Shown piece after piece: positions 41,048 to 50,117 of a DNA stretch of 64,000 nt. The stretch's first letter is position 1. Each line of letters opens with the position of its first letter. The position numbers and the translations under genes are program-made. The notes under the pieces are model-generated. The model was given only the letters and a program-made list of their open reading frames with translations, was not told the DNA's origin and ran no database searches. The stretch comes from Elusimicrobiota bacterium (lineage in GTDB: Bacteria > Elusimicrobiota > Elusimicrobia > UBA1565 > UBA9628). The stretch spans positions 1 to 64,000 of the forward strand of contig JACRDQ010000023.1 in NCBI GenBank assembly GCA_016218545.1, written 5' to 3'.

Positions 41048-42607
41048 ATGAGCGAACAACCCTCTTCGAGGGAGCATTGGGGGACCCGGATCGGCCTGGT
41101 CCTGGCCATGGCAGGCAATGCCATCGGGCTGGGGAATTTCCTGAGGTTCCCGGTGCAGGCCACGCAGAACGGCGGCGGCGCGTTCATGATCCCCTACTTC
41201 TGCGCCCTGCTCTGCCTGGGCGTTCCGCTCATGTGGTGCGAGTGGGCCATGGGCAGGCTCGGCGGAAGCAAAGGCCACGGCACCACCCCCGGCATCTTCA
41301 CCATGCTCTGGAAACACCCCATGGCGAAGTACCTCGGCCTCATGGGCATCGTCTTCCCGCTGGGCGTGGTGTTCTACTACAACTACGTGGAGGCCTGGAC
41401 CCTGGCGTACGCTGTCTTCTCCGCCACGGGCAAGTACTTCGGAATCGCGGACGTGGCGGGCATGAAGGGGTTCCTCTCGACCTTCCAAGGCGCAAGCTCG
41501 CCCCTGGGCGTGTCCCTGCTGGGCTACGTCTTCTTCCTCATCACCTTCGGCATCAACGTCTGGATCCTCTCCGGCGGCATCTCCAAGGGCATCGAGAGGC
41601 TGGCCAACATCGGGATGCCGGTCCTCTTCCTCTTCGCCATCCTGCTCGTGATCAGGGTCTTCACGCTCGGCGCTCCCGACCCGGCGCTCCCGGAGAACAC
41701 CGTGGTCAACGGCCTGGGCTTCATCTGGAACCCGGACTTCTCCCAGCTGGCGAACTCCAAGGTGTGGCTCGCCGCAGCGGGACAGATCTTCTTCACCCTG
41801 TCCGTGGGCTTCGGCGCCATCCAGTGCTACGCGAGCTACCTCAGGGAGAAGGACGACGTGGTGGTGACCGGGCTCTCCACCGCCTCGGCCAACGAGTTCG
41901 TGGAGGTCATCCTGGGCGGCTCCTTGGCCATCCCCATCGCCTTCGCCTTCTTCGGCAGGACCGAGACCCTTTCCATCGCGCAGGGCGGCTCCTTCAATCT
42001 GGGGTTCGCGGCCATGCCCATCATCTTCCAGAAGCTCGCCCTGGGCCAGCTCCTGGGCATGATGTGGTTCTTCCTGCTCTTCATCGCCGGCATCACCTCC
42101 TCGGTCGCGCTCATGCAGCCCCTCATCACCTTCCTGAAGGACGAGCTGGGCTACACCCACCGCAAGGCCCTGACCGCCACCGCGGCCCTCTGCTTCGTCA
42201 TGGCGCACGTCGTCATCTTCGGCCTGCACCACGGCACCCTCGATGAAATCGACTTCTGGTGCGGGACCTTCGGCGTGGCGCTCTTCGCCCTGGCCGAGAC
42301 CCTCATCTTCGTCTGGATCTTCGGCCCGGACAACGCCTGGGCCGAGATCGAGAAGGGCGCGCAGGTGCCTGCTCCGCGGATTTTCTACTACGTCATGAAG
42401 TACGTGACCCCGCTCTACCTGCTGGTCCTGTTCGTCTCCTGGACCTGGCAGCAGGGCCCTGCGGTCCTGACCATGGAGGGCGTAGCCCCAGCCGACCGGG
42501 TCTGGCGCTGGGGAGCGCGGCTGGCCATGCTCGGGGTCTTCCTCGGCCTGTGCTGGCTCGCCTCGCGCTCGAAGAGGCTCAAAGAGCTCACGGAGGTGAA
42601 ACCATGA
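41048..42607 (+). CDS. Sodium-dependent transporter of the neurotransmitter:sodium symporter (SNF) family
   Basis: The 519-residue permease has about 12 transmembrane helices and the NSS signature AIGLGNFLRFPVQATQNGGGAFMIPY in helix 1, which forms the sodium and substrate sites. It probably imports an amino acid. Its stop overlaps the ATG of a 34-residue membrane peptide (ATGA), a layout seen for the MetP/MetS methionine-alanine importer of Corynebacterium; this supports, without proving, an amino-acid substrate. Confidence 0.92.
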   Translation: MSEQPSSREHWGTRIGLVLAMAGNAIGLGNFLRFPVQATQNGGGAFMIPYFCALLCLGVPLMWCEWAMGRLGGSKGHGTTPGIFTMLWKHPMAKYLGLMGIVFPLGVVFYYNYVEAWTLAYAVFSATGKYFGIADVAGMKGFLSTFQGASSPLGVSLLGYVFFLITFGINVWILSGGISKGIERLANIGMPVLFLFAILLVIRVFTLGAPDPALPENTVVNGLGFIWNPDFSQLANSKVWLAAAGQIFFTLSVGFGAIQCYASYLREKDDVVVTGLSTASANEFVEVILGGSLAIPIAFAFFGRTETLSIAQGGSFNLGFAAMPIIFQKLALGQLLGMMWFFLLFIAGITSSVALMQPLITFLKDELGYTHRKALTATAALCFVMAHVVIFGLHHGTLDEIDFWCGTFGVALFALAETLIFVWIFGPDNAWAEIEKGAQVPAPRIFYYVMKYVTPLYLLVLFVSWTWQQGPAVLTMEGVAPADRVWRWGARLAMLGVFLGLCWLASRSKRLKELTEVKP

Positions 42608-42708
42608 CCACCACCGGCTGGATCTTCCTCTCCCTCTGCTGGACGGTCATGACGGTCCTGACGGTCTGGTGCTTCGCCAAGATACTGGGCCCCAAGCCCG
42701 ACGCCTAG
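42604..42708 (+). CDS. Small membrane subunit coupled to the NSS transporter (MetS-like)
   Basis: The 34-residue product consists of a short start, one transmembrane helix (about 5-28, GWIFLSLCWTVMTVLTVWCFAKIL) and a short polar tail (GPKPDA). The ATG lies inside the transporter stop (ATGA) and GGAGGTGA is 6 nt upstream. Similar tiny subunits accompany NSS-family transporters in other bacteria. Confidence 0.75.
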   Translation: MTTTGWIFLSLCWTVMTVLTVWCFAKILGPKPDA

Positions 42709-42719
42709 CGGCCCGCTGG

Positions 42720-43577
42720 TCAGACCCGGACCGGGATCCCGGCCCTGCCGCCGAGCTTGAGGGTCTTCAAGCCCGCGACCCGCTGGCCGAAAGCCAGGGA
42801 CTCGGCGAAGCCCTTGCCCTTGAGGTAGGAGGCCAGGAACGCGCCGTGGAACACGTCCCCGCACCCTGTGGTGTCCACGGCAGCGTAGCGCCGCTGGCGC
42901 ATGAGGCGCACCTTGCCTGAACCGGCGTCCCAGTAGTGCACGCCGTTCTCTCCCGCCGTGACCGCGACCTCGAAGCCGAACCTCCCTCGGAGACGCTGGA
43001 CGGTCCGGGGGATGCTCCAGCCGAGCTGGCGGCTGAACTTGTGGGACGCGATGAAGACGTCCGACAGGGCGGCCAGCCTCTCCCACCCGGGCTTGACCGA
43101 GCCGCAGTCGTAGGAGACCCGGGCGCCTTTCAGCCGCCGGGCCAGGGAGATCGAGAGCTCCATCAGATGCCCGTCGCAGTGCAGGCACCTGGTCCGGGGC
43201 ACGGGACCGGGCCATCGCTGCTTGCCGATGCCCGCGGAGTTCCACACGATGGTCCGGGAAGCGTTGCGCTCATTGACGAGCACCAAGGAGAGCGGGGTCC
43301 GCAGCCCGGCCTCCTGCCGCACGAACCGCGTGGACACCCCGAAGCGCTGCAGGCCGCCGAGCACGAAAGGCGCCCACTCGTCTTTGCCGATGAAGGAGAG
43401 CAGCCCTGTCCTCAGCCCGAAGCGCGCCATGGCGCAGGCCGCGGTCCCGGCAGGCCCGCCTCCGTCGAGGAGCGTGGCCGAGGAGAGGATCTTCTCATCC
43501 TCGCGGACCGGACCGTCCACGAGGGCGAGCACATCCACCGTGGTCAGGCCCACGGCCAGGCAGTCCAGGGGGCTCAC
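42720..43577 (-). CDS. PfkB-family carbohydrate kinase
   Basis: The GTG at 43577 is chosen because a TATCAT box lies exactly 6 nt upstream; an earlier ATG at 43613 would lie before that box. The 285-residue ribokinase-like enzyme has the N-terminal sugar-binding GGGPAGTAACAMARFG and the C-terminal DTTGCGDVFHGAFLASYL with the catalytic Asp. The sugar cannot be predicted. Divergent from tldD. Confidence 0.88.
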   Translation of the reverse strand: MSPLDCLAVGLTTVDVLALVDGPVREDEKILSSATLLDGGGPAGTAACAMARFGLRTGLLSFIGKDEWAPFVLGGLQRFGVSTRFVRQEAGLRTPLSLVLVNERNASRTIVWNSAGIGKQRWPGPVPRTRCLHCDGHLMELSISLARRLKGARVSYDCGSVKPGWERLAALSDVFIASHKFSRQLGWSIPRTVQRLRGRFGFEVAVTAGENGVHYWDAGSGKVRLMRQRRYAAVDTTGCGDVFHGAFLASYLKGKGFAESLAFGQRVAGLKTLKLGGRAGIPVRV

Positions 43578-43583
43578 GGCCAC

Positions 43584-43613
43584 ATGATAGCATGGCCTCC
43601 GGCTTGGTATCAT
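43584..43613. promoter_or_regulatory. Divergent -10 boxes for pfkB-type kinase and tldD
   Basis: Minus-strand TATCAT (43589-43584) is 6 nt before the kinase GTG. Plus-strand TGGTATCAT (-10 at 43608-43613) precedes tldD, which has AAGGAGG in its leader. The kinase is leaderless, tldD is not. Confidence 0.5.
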
Positions 43614-43642
43614 AGTCGCGCAGCGGCAAGGAGGAAGGACCC

Positions 43643-45007
43643 ATGCTCGACACGCTCAAGAAGTTCCTGGCCGGAGTGGACGCGGACTACGCGGACCTGA
43701 GGCACGAGCTCAAGAAGGTGACCGCCGTCTCCTTCTCGGGCAAGGAGCTCACCGGCATCGGCTCCAACGCCACGGACGGCTTCGTGGCCCGCGCCCTGGC
43801 CGGCGGAGGCCTGGCCTCGGTCGCCTTCACCAAGGAGGCCGACGCCCCCAAGGCCCTGGCCGCGGCGGTCGAGAACGCCAGGCTCATCGGCCGCAACATC
43901 AAGAAGCCCGTGACCCTGGCGCCGGTGGAGGCGGTGAAGGATTCCTTCGCCCCCCCGCTCCGCGAGGATCCCCGCAAGGTCCCCATGGAGGAGAAGCTCG
44001 AGCTCCTGCGCCGCTACAACGCCATCCCCCTCGGCCACGCCCAGATCGCGAGCACCGCCATGGCCTACGCGGACTCGACGCGCGAGCGCGCCTTCGCAAG
44101 CACCGAGGGCCACGAGGTCCGGGAGACCCTGGTCACCACCCGCGTGGTGGGCGAGATCATCGCGCGCGAGGGGAGCCTCTCGCAGAACGTCCGGGTCGCG
44201 GTCGGGGGCAGCCAGGGCTTCCACCATGTCCGCGGACAGGAGGAGGCGTTCGAGGCCAGGACGAAGATCGCCCTGGACCTCCTCAAGGCCGAGCCGGTCT
44301 GCGGCGGAACCTACGACTGCGTCTTGAACCCGAGCCTCGCCGGCGTGTTCGCGCACGAGGCCTTCGGCCACTTCTCCGAGGCGGACATCGTCGAGACCCT
44401 GCCCGCCATGCGCGAGCGCATGCGGCTCGGGTCCAGGCTGGGCAGCGAGGTCCTCAGCATCACGGACGACGCCACCATGCCGGACCAACTCGGCTTCTAC
44501 AAGTACGACGACGAGGGCGTGCCGGTGCGCCGGAGGGCGCTCCTGGAGAACGGGGTCCTGACGGGCCGCCTCCACTCCCGGCGCACGGCCGCGGAGTTCG
44601 GAGAGCCCGTGTCCGGCCACACCGTGGCCGAGGACTTCCGCTTCGCCCCGATCGTGCGCATGGGGACCATCTTCATCGAGCGCGGCCCGCACACGCTGGA
44701 GGCCCTGCTCGAGACCCTGGGTACCGGGCTCTTCGTGCTCGACGCCAAGGGCGGCCAGACCGCGGGAGAGGACTTCTCCTTCGGCGCGCAGTACGGCTAC
44801 GAGGTCCGGGGCGGCAGGAAAGGCCGCATGGTGCGCGACCTCAACGTGTCGGGCAACCTCTACCGCACCCTGATGGCCGTGACCGCGGTCGGCAGCGACT
44901 TCGACCTGGCCAAGGCGGGAGGCTGCGGCAAGGGGCAGACGAACATCCGCTCCTGCCACGGCGCCCCGCACGTCCTCATCAAGAACCTCGTGGTGGGAGG
45001 CGCGTGA
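43643..45007 (+). CDS. tldD: Metalloprotease TldD
   Basis: The 454-residue protein is the catalytic half of the TldD/TldE protease, which trims unfolded or modified peptides. The metal site HEAFGH (HExxxH, residues about 238-242) lies in FAHEAFGHFSEAD, and the C-terminal GRMVRDLNVSGNLYRTL is typical. AAGGAGG precedes the ATG. It overlaps tldE (GTGATG; start 45004). Confidence 0.95.
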   Translation: MLDTLKKFLAGVDADYADLRHELKKVTAVSFSGKELTGIGSNATDGFVARALAGGGLASVAFTKEADAPKALAAAVENARLIGRNIKKPVTLAPVEAVKDSFAPPLREDPRKVPMEEKLELLRRYNAIPLGHAQIASTAMAYADSTRERAFASTEGHEVRETLVTTRVVGEIIAREGSLSQNVRVAVGGSQGFHHVRGQEEAFEARTKIALDLLKAEPVCGGTYDCVLNPSLAGVFAHEAFGHFSEADIVETLPAMRERMRLGSRLGSEVLSITDDATMPDQLGFYKYDDEGVPVRRRALLENGVLTGRLHSRRTAAEFGEPVSGHTVAEDFRFAPIVRMGTIFIERGPHTLEALLETLGTGLFVLDAKGGQTAGEDFSFGAQYGYEVRGGRKGRMVRDLNVSGNLYRTLMAVTAVGSDFDLAKAGGCGKGQTNIRSCHGAPHVLIKNLVVGGA

Positions 45008-46311
45008 TGGAGAAGCTTCTGGCGTTGGCCGGGAAAGCGGCGGACCAGGCCGAGGTCTACTCACTGGAGAGCAGGTCGAGTTCCGTCGACTTCGAGAACG
45101 CGGAGCTCCACGACATCAAGTCCGAGCTGACGAGCGGGACCGCCCTGCGCGTGCTCAAAGGCGGCAAGCTCGGGTTCGCCTGCACCCGCAACCTGCGCGA
45201 CCGCGAAGAGCTGGTGCGCAACGCCCTCGCCTCCCTGGCCGGCGGCGTGGAAGCGGGCTTCGACCTCCCGGCCAAGGCGCCGGCAACGGGCCTGAAGACC
45301 TCGGACCCTGCCGCGGCAAGGACGAAGAGCGCCGACCTCGCGGCGGAGTGCGCCCGGATGGCGGGAGAGCTCAAGTCCAGGACCAAGGGCGAGATCACGG
45401 CCGGGGCCGCGGCCGCGGAGCAGACCCTGCGCATCGCCAACACGAGAGGGCTCGACGTCACGGTCCGGTCCTCCGAGTGCGCCTTTCGGGCCGGGGCCAT
45501 CTTCCCCGGCTCGGCCAGCAGCATCAGCCGCGTCTTCAAGGCCAAGGGGCCGGCCTCCATGCCGGCTTCCGCGCTCGACGAGATCGTCTGGCTCTTCAAC
45601 GCCGGGCTCAAGGAGGTCGCCCCTGCCGCGGGCAGGATGAAGGTCCTCTTCATGCCCGACGCCATGCTCGCCCTGGCCTGGCGCCTCATGCACGGGGCCA
45701 ATGCCAAGAGCGTCTATGAGAAAGTCTCCCCCCTGGCGGACAAGTCAGGACAGAAAGCCTTCAGCCCGGAGCTCACCGTGGTCGACGACGCGCTCGACGA
45801 CTCGGTCCCCGGGGCGCGGCCCGTGGACGATGAGGGCACCCCGACCGGCCGCTTCAGCGTGGTGGAGCAAGGGGTGTTCCAGGGCTTCTACAGCGACCTC
45901 AACTACGCCAAGAAGCTGGGCAGCCGGCCCACGGGCCACGGCTACCGCACCACCATGTGGGGAGGCGACCCGCTCGAGCTCAAGCCCACTCCGTGGCTCA
46001 ACCACTTCGCCGTCGCGCCGGGAGGCAAGTCCCTGCGGGAGCTGGTCTCCCTGATGGACCGGGGCGTCATCCTCTGCGACGGCCTGGGGCCGCACAGCGG
46101 CAACATCCCCAACGGCGACTACGCGGTGGGCGTGGCTCCGGGCCTCTACGTGGAGCGCGGCGAGATCGCCGGCCGGGTCAAGGACGCCATGATCTCCGGC
46201 AACGCCTACGAGACCCTGCGAAGGGTGGTCGCGGTGGGAGACGAGGCCAGGCCCGCGTTCGGCGGGCTCTTCCCTCCGCTCCTCTGCGACGGCCTCAACG
46301 TCGCCTGCTGA
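45004..46311 (+). CDS. pmbA: TldE/PmbA-family protease subunit
   Basis: The 435-residue partner of TldD lacks the HExxxH site, as expected. It has the family N-terminus (KAADQAEVYSLESRSSSVDFENAELHDIKS) and C-terminus (GLGPHSGNIPNGDYAVGVAPGLYVERGEI). The start overlaps the tldD stop (ATGATG at 45004-45009), giving a 1:1 coupled pair. Confidence 0.94.
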   Translation: MMEKLLALAGKAADQAEVYSLESRSSSVDFENAELHDIKSELTSGTALRVLKGGKLGFACTRNLRDREELVRNALASLAGGVEAGFDLPAKAPATGLKTSDPAAARTKSADLAAECARMAGELKSRTKGEITAGAAAAEQTLRIANTRGLDVTVRSSECAFRAGAIFPGSASSISRVFKAKGPASMPASALDEIVWLFNAGLKEVAPAAGRMKVLFMPDAMLALAWRLMHGANAKSVYEKVSPLADKSGQKAFSPELTVVDDALDDSVPGARPVDDEGTPTGRFSVVEQGVFQGFYSDLNYAKKLGSRPTGHGYRTTMWGGDPLELKPTPWLNHFAVAPGGKSLRELVSLMDRGVILCDGLGPHSGNIPNGDYAVGVAPGLYVERGEIAGRVKDAMISGNAYETLRRVVAVGDEARPAFGGLFPPLLCDGLNVAC

Positions 46312-46367
46312 GACGGGCGAGACCTGAAACGAAAAAATAACTTGCTATTGGGCCGTAAGTCCTATGC

Positions 46368-46373
46368 TATAAT
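46368..46373 (+). promoter_or_regulatory. Extended -10 box of the M28 peptidase gene
   Basis: TGCTATAAT; TTGCTA occurs 20 nt upstream, too far for a standard -35. The leader before ATG at 46424 has GGGAGGAAG. Confidence 0.5.
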
Positions 46374-46423
46374 AGGCCCATTGGTCCCGCCGGGGCCTAT
46401 ACCCAAGGGGTTGGGAGGAAGTC

Positions 46424-47719
46424 ATGGGCAGACCGTGGTCGGCGTTCGTCCTTTCCTTTGCATGGTTCCTTTCGGCCGGGCTCTGCCTTGCAGCCCCTGA
46501 CGATCGCTTCGACCAAGGCGCCGACCACAGGCCCATCCTCAAGGAAGCGGTCGCCTCCGCAGGCAAGCCTCTCCCCGCGGCCTCCAGGGCACGGCTGGCC
46601 GGAGACGATGTCCCGGTCTGGATCAGCGTCGCCAACCAGGACGTGGCTGCTCTCGGGGAAGCCTTCAGCTTCCCGGACCGGCCGGTCATACTCCAGAGCG
46701 GGACAGCCTCGGTCTACGAGGCGAGGACCGGGGACCTGCCGGAGCTCTCCGAGGCCATGCACCGCAAGTTCCACAAGTGCGGCGGCTTCTTCGCTCACCG
46801 GACCCTGGAGGCGGCCCAGAGAGACCTGGAGCCCGCGTCGGCCGCCGCCGCGGCCGCCTACACCATCGACCAGGGCGCGATCGTGCCCGGGATGCTGTCC
46901 AGGGCGCAGGAAGCCGCGATCACGGAGACGATCACCAAGCTCTCTTCCTTCAAGAACAGGTACTACCGCTCGCAGACGGGAGTCGCCTCTTCCCGTTGGA
47001 TCGCCCAGCGCTGGAAGGAGCTCTCCCAGGGCCGAGCAGACATGAGCGTCTCCTTGTTCCGCCACGAAGGCTGGGAGCAGGAATCGGTCATCCTCACCGT
47101 CGCGGGCACGGTGGAGCCCCAGAAGGTCGTCGTGCTCGGCGGCCATGCCGACTCCATCGCGGGCTGGTACGGCGGCTCCGACGCGGTGGCCCCGGGCGCG
47201 GACGACAACGCCTCGGGCGTGGCGGCGCTGACCGAGGCCGTGCGGATCATCGTCGTCTCGGGCTACAGGCCCAAACGGACCCTCAAGTTCATGGCCTACG
47301 CGGCCGAGGAGGTCGGCTTGCGCGGCTCTCGGGACATCGCCGACGCCTTCAAGAAGGACGGGGTGGCCGTCCAGGGCGCCTTCCAGCTCGACATGACCAA
47401 CTTCAACGGCTCCGCGGAGGACATCTTCCTCATCACGGACAACACCGACGCGGCCCAGAACGACTTCCTCGCCAAGCTCGCGGCGACCTACACGCCCTAC
47501 AAGCTGGGCCGGACGGCCTGCGGCTACGCCTGCTCCGACCATGCTTCCTGGTCCAAGAACGGCTTCGCCGCCTCTTTCCCCTTCGAGGCCAAGTTCGGCG
47601 AGGATAATCAGGACATCCACAGCGCGCAGGACACGCTCGCCCAGAGCGGCGGCCATTCCAGGCACGCCCTCAAGTTCGCAAAGCTCGCAGTGGCCTATCT
47701 CGTGGAGATGGCTAAATAA
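46424..47719 (+). CDS. Secreted M28-family zinc aminopeptidase
   Basis: The 431-residue protein has a signal peptide (ends LCLAAP), a propeptide-like N-terminal region (about 25-170) and an M28 domain. The two-zinc ligands are visible: GGHADS, PGADDNASG, AEEVGLRGS, FQLDMTNF and DIHSAQDT. It resembles the Vibrio/Aeromonas leucyl aminopeptidases. The next gene encodes a second secreted metallopeptidase after 19 nt, suggesting a joint role in protein scavenging. Confidence 0.9.
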   Translation: MGRPWSAFVLSFAWFLSAGLCLAAPDDRFDQGADHRPILKEAVASAGKPLPAASRARLAGDDVPVWISVANQDVAALGEAFSFPDRPVILQSGTASVYEARTGDLPELSEAMHRKFHKCGGFFAHRTLEAAQRDLEPASAAAAAAYTIDQGAIVPGMLSRAQEAAITETITKLSSFKNRYYRSQTGVASSRWIAQRWKELSQGRADMSVSLFRHEGWEQESVILTVAGTVEPQKVVVLGGHADSIAGWYGGSDAVAPGADDNASGVAALTEAVRIIVVSGYRPKRTLKFMAYAAEEVGLRGSRDIADAFKKDGVAVQGAFQLDMTNFNGSAEDIFLITDNTDAAQNDFLAKLAATYTPYKLGRTACGYACSDHASWSKNGFAASFPFEAKFGEDNQDIHSAQDTLAQSGGHSRHALKFAKLAVAYLVEMAK

Positions 47720-47738
47720 AATGGTTGGAGGTAACACA

Positions 47739-48731
47739 ATGGTACGCGCCGCCTTCGCATCCGTGCTCGGAGCGGTCCTCATGGCCGCTCTGTCCCTGCA
47801 CGCTCCGGGTCACAGGCTCTGCTCGGGCTTCCTGCCCGAGAACAACCTGCGCATCGACGTGGGCTCCTTCGAGGACAAGGGCATCACCGAAGCCCAGTTC
47901 AACCGCGTCCTCGACGTCGTGGAGAAGATCTACAAGCCCGTGGTCGCAGCCAAGGGCGCGACCCTGGTGGTCGAGCGCAAGTGGGACGACGGCACGGTCA
48001 ACGCCTACGCCCAGCAGCAGGGCGGCAAGTGGATGATCAGCATGTTCGGCGGCCTCGCCCGACACTCGGCCGTCACCCAGGACGGGTTCGCCCTCGTGGC
48101 CTGCCACGAGATGAGCCACCACCTCGGCGGCGCGCCCAAGTCCTCGGGCTGGTTCGGCGGCTGGGCCACCATCGAGGGCCAGGCAGACTACGGCGCCAAT
48201 CTCAAGTGCCTGCGCCGCGTCTTCGCCGAGGTCTCGGCCAAGTCCTTCACCCGGCCCGTCGGAGACGACCCCGTCGCGGTCGTGGCCTGCGAACAGGCCT
48301 TCAGCTCGTCCAAGGACAGGGCCATCTGCCTGCGCGGCGCCATGGCGGGCAAGTCGGTGAGCGCCCTCTTCAAGGCCCTGAGCAGCGACCCCAAGGACGC
48401 CGAGTTCAACACCCCGGACCCGGCCGTGGTCACGGAGATGGACGAGAGCCACCCAGCGACCCAGTGCCGGCTCGACACCTACCTGCAAGGCTCCATCTGC
48501 GCCAAGCCCTTGTCGTCCGAGGTCAGCGACAAGGACGTCTTCGCCGGGACTTGCAACCGCAAGACCGGCCAAGTCTCGGGCCTGCGGCCGTTGTGCTGGT
48601 ACAAGCCCCCGAAGGACGAGCCCGCGGCGCAGTCCGTGCCCGCGGTCATGGCGGGAGCGAGCAAGATCCTCAAGGGCCAGGATTCCGCGCTCTCGACCCT
48701 CGCCGGCGAGGACCTCTGGAAGGGTCTCTGA
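47739..48731 (+). CDS. Secreted HExxH metallopeptidase-like protein
   Basis: The ATG at 47739 follows GGAGGTAAC. The 330-residue product has a signal peptide (VRAAFASVLGAVLMAALSLHA) and a zinc motif HEMSHH (HExxH at 123-127) followed by GGAPKSSGWFGGWATIEGQADYGA, where a downstream Glu (TIEGQAD) could be the third ligand, as in gluzincins. About eight cysteines suggest disulfides. It does not match a peptidase family I can name; a terminator follows. Confidence 0.75.
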   Translation: MVRAAFASVLGAVLMAALSLHAPGHRLCSGFLPENNLRIDVGSFEDKGITEAQFNRVLDVVEKIYKPVVAAKGATLVVERKWDDGTVNAYAQQQGGKWMISMFGGLARHSAVTQDGFALVACHEMSHHLGGAPKSSGWFGGWATIEGQADYGANLKCLRRVFAEVSAKSFTRPVGDDPVAVVACEQAFSSSKDRAICLRGAMAGKSVSALFKALSSDPKDAEFNTPDPAVVTEMDESHPATQCRLDTYLQGSICAKPLSSEVSDKDVFAGTCNRKTGQVSGLRPLCWYKPPKDEPAAQSVPAVMAGASKILKGQDSALSTLAGEDLWKGL

Positions 48732-48751
48732 CCGTCTGAGGGACCGACCGA

Positions 48752-48787
48752 GCGGGGCCGCCCGAAAGGGCGGCCCCGCCGCTTTTC
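48752..48787 (+). terminator. Rho-independent terminator
   Basis: A perfect 12-bp G+C stem (48752-48763 with 48768-48779) closed by a GAAA tetraloop is followed by CGCTTTT. It ends the two-peptidase transcript. Confidence 0.85.
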
Positions 48788-48870
48788 AGTCCGCCGGTCG
48801 CTTGCGCGAGACCTCGAGGCAGGACTTGCCGGCCGGGAGCCAGGTCCCGGGCGCAGGCCGTTCTAATTGG

Positions 48871-48876
48871 TATAAT
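48871..48876 (+). promoter_or_regulatory. Extended -10 box of the nonulosonic acid cassette
   Basis: TGGTATAAT about 50 nt upstream of the amidotransferase ATG at 48927. The 195-bp gap from the last gene holds a terminator and this promoter. Confidence 0.55.
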
Positions 48877-48926
48877 GGCTGGTCGTCGGGCGCCGTATCC
48901 CGCGCCCCCGCGCGACACCGCGCCCC

Positions 48927-50117
48927 ATGAGGCCCAGAATGAGAACCGCCGCCCCTGCCGCGTCGCACCACGTCATCTCCAAGTACAAGCTCCCTCTGGA
49001 GGTCAGCTACTGCACCAAGTGCGTCGTCTCCAACCAGAGGCCGCGCATCCATTTCGACGAGGACGGCGTCTGCAGCGCCTGCAAATTCGCGGAGCACAAG
49101 AGGCGGAACATCGACTGGGACCGGCGCGAGGCCGAGCTCAAGAAGCTCCTCGACCGCCACCGGAGCTCGGACGGCTCCTACGACGTGGTGGTGCCGGCCA
49201 GCGGCGGCAAGGACTCGGCCTTCGTGGCGCACCAGCTCAAGTACAAGTACGGGATGCATCCCCTCACGGTCACCTGGTCGCCCCACCTCTATACGGACAT
49301 CGGCTGGAAGAACTTTCAGCGGTTCATCCACATCGGGGGATTCGACAACATCCTAGGCACCCCCAACGGCGAGGTCCACCGCAAGCTCACGCGCCTGGCC
49401 TTCGAGCACCTCGGAGACCCCTTCCAGGCCTTCATCTACGGACAGAAGGCCTTCCCCATGCGGATGGCCATGCACTACAAGGTGAGCCTCGTCATGTACG
49501 GCGAGGACGGAGAGGTCGAGTACGGCGGGGACAAGAACGCCGCGGACCGCTCCGGCCACGACGCCTCCGGGGACCTCATCAAGCACTACTTCTCCGGGGT
49601 GGGACCCCTGGAGTGGATGAAACACGGCGTCAGGCGGGAGGACCTGCACCCCTACCTCCCTCCGGCGCAGAAAGAGGCGGGTGCGGCCAAGCTCGAGATA
49701 CGCTTCTTCGGCTACTACAAGAAGTGGGTGCCCCAGGAGAATTACTACTACGCCGTGGAGAACACGGGCTTCATCGCCAACCCCGACGGCCGCTCCGAAG
49801 GCACGTACTCGAAGTACGCCAGCCTCGACGACCGCATCGACGGCTTCCATTACTACCTCTCCTACATCAAGTTCGGCATCGGCAGGGCGACCTCGGACGC
49901 GGCCCACGAGATCCGCGACGGCCACATCAGCCGCGAGGAGGGGGTCGCCCTGGTGCGGCGCTACGACGGCGAGTTCCCCCAGAAGCACTTCCTCGAGTTC
50001 CTGGAGTACACGAGCCTCACTGAGAAGAGGTTCTGGGAGATCGTCGACGGCTTCCGACCGCCCCACCTCTGGGAGAAGTCCAAGACCGGGTGGAGGCTCA
50101 AGCACCAGGTCTCATGA
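48927..50117 (+). CDS. N-acetyl sugar amidotransferase (PseA/WbpG-like)
   Basis: The 396-residue enzyme has an N-terminal Cys motif (YCTKCVVSNQRPRI, then CSACKFAEHK) and a PP-loop ATP pyrophosphatase motif VVVPASGGKDSAFVA, as in enzymes that add an amidino group to a nonulosonic acid or its precursor. A second ATG lies four codons downstream. Its stop overlaps the neuB start (ATGA), placing it first in the cassette. Substrate assignment (pseudaminic, legionaminic or sialic type) is not possible from sequence alone. Confidence 0.85.
   Translation: MRPRMRTAAPAASHHVISKYKLPLEVSYCTKCVVSNQRPRIHFDEDGVCSACKFAEHKRRNIDWDRREAELKKLLDRHRSSDGSYDVVVPASGGKDSAFVAHQLKYKYGMHPLTVTWSPHLYTDIGWKNFQRFIHIGGFDNILGTPNGEVHRKLTRLAFEHLGDPFQAFIYGQKAFPMRMAMHYKVSLVMYGEDGEVEYGGDKNAADRSGHDASGDLIKHYFSGVGPLEWMKHGVRREDLHPYLPPAQKEAGAAKLEIRFFGYYKKWVPQENYYYAVENTGFIANPDGRSEGTYSKYASLDDRIDGFHYYLSYIKFGIGRATSDAAHEIRDGHISREEGVALVRRYDGEFPQKHFLEFLEYTSLTEKRFWEIVDGFRPPHLWEKSKTGWRLKHQVS

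Noticed and set aside
48786..48866. Minus-strand coding-like tail (PAPGTWLPAGKSCLEVSRKRPAD) in the gap before the sugar cassette
   Set aside because: It reads like a protein C-terminus, but the frame runs back into the cassette promoter and amidotransferase gene with no start or ribosome site; too short to call a pseudogene.
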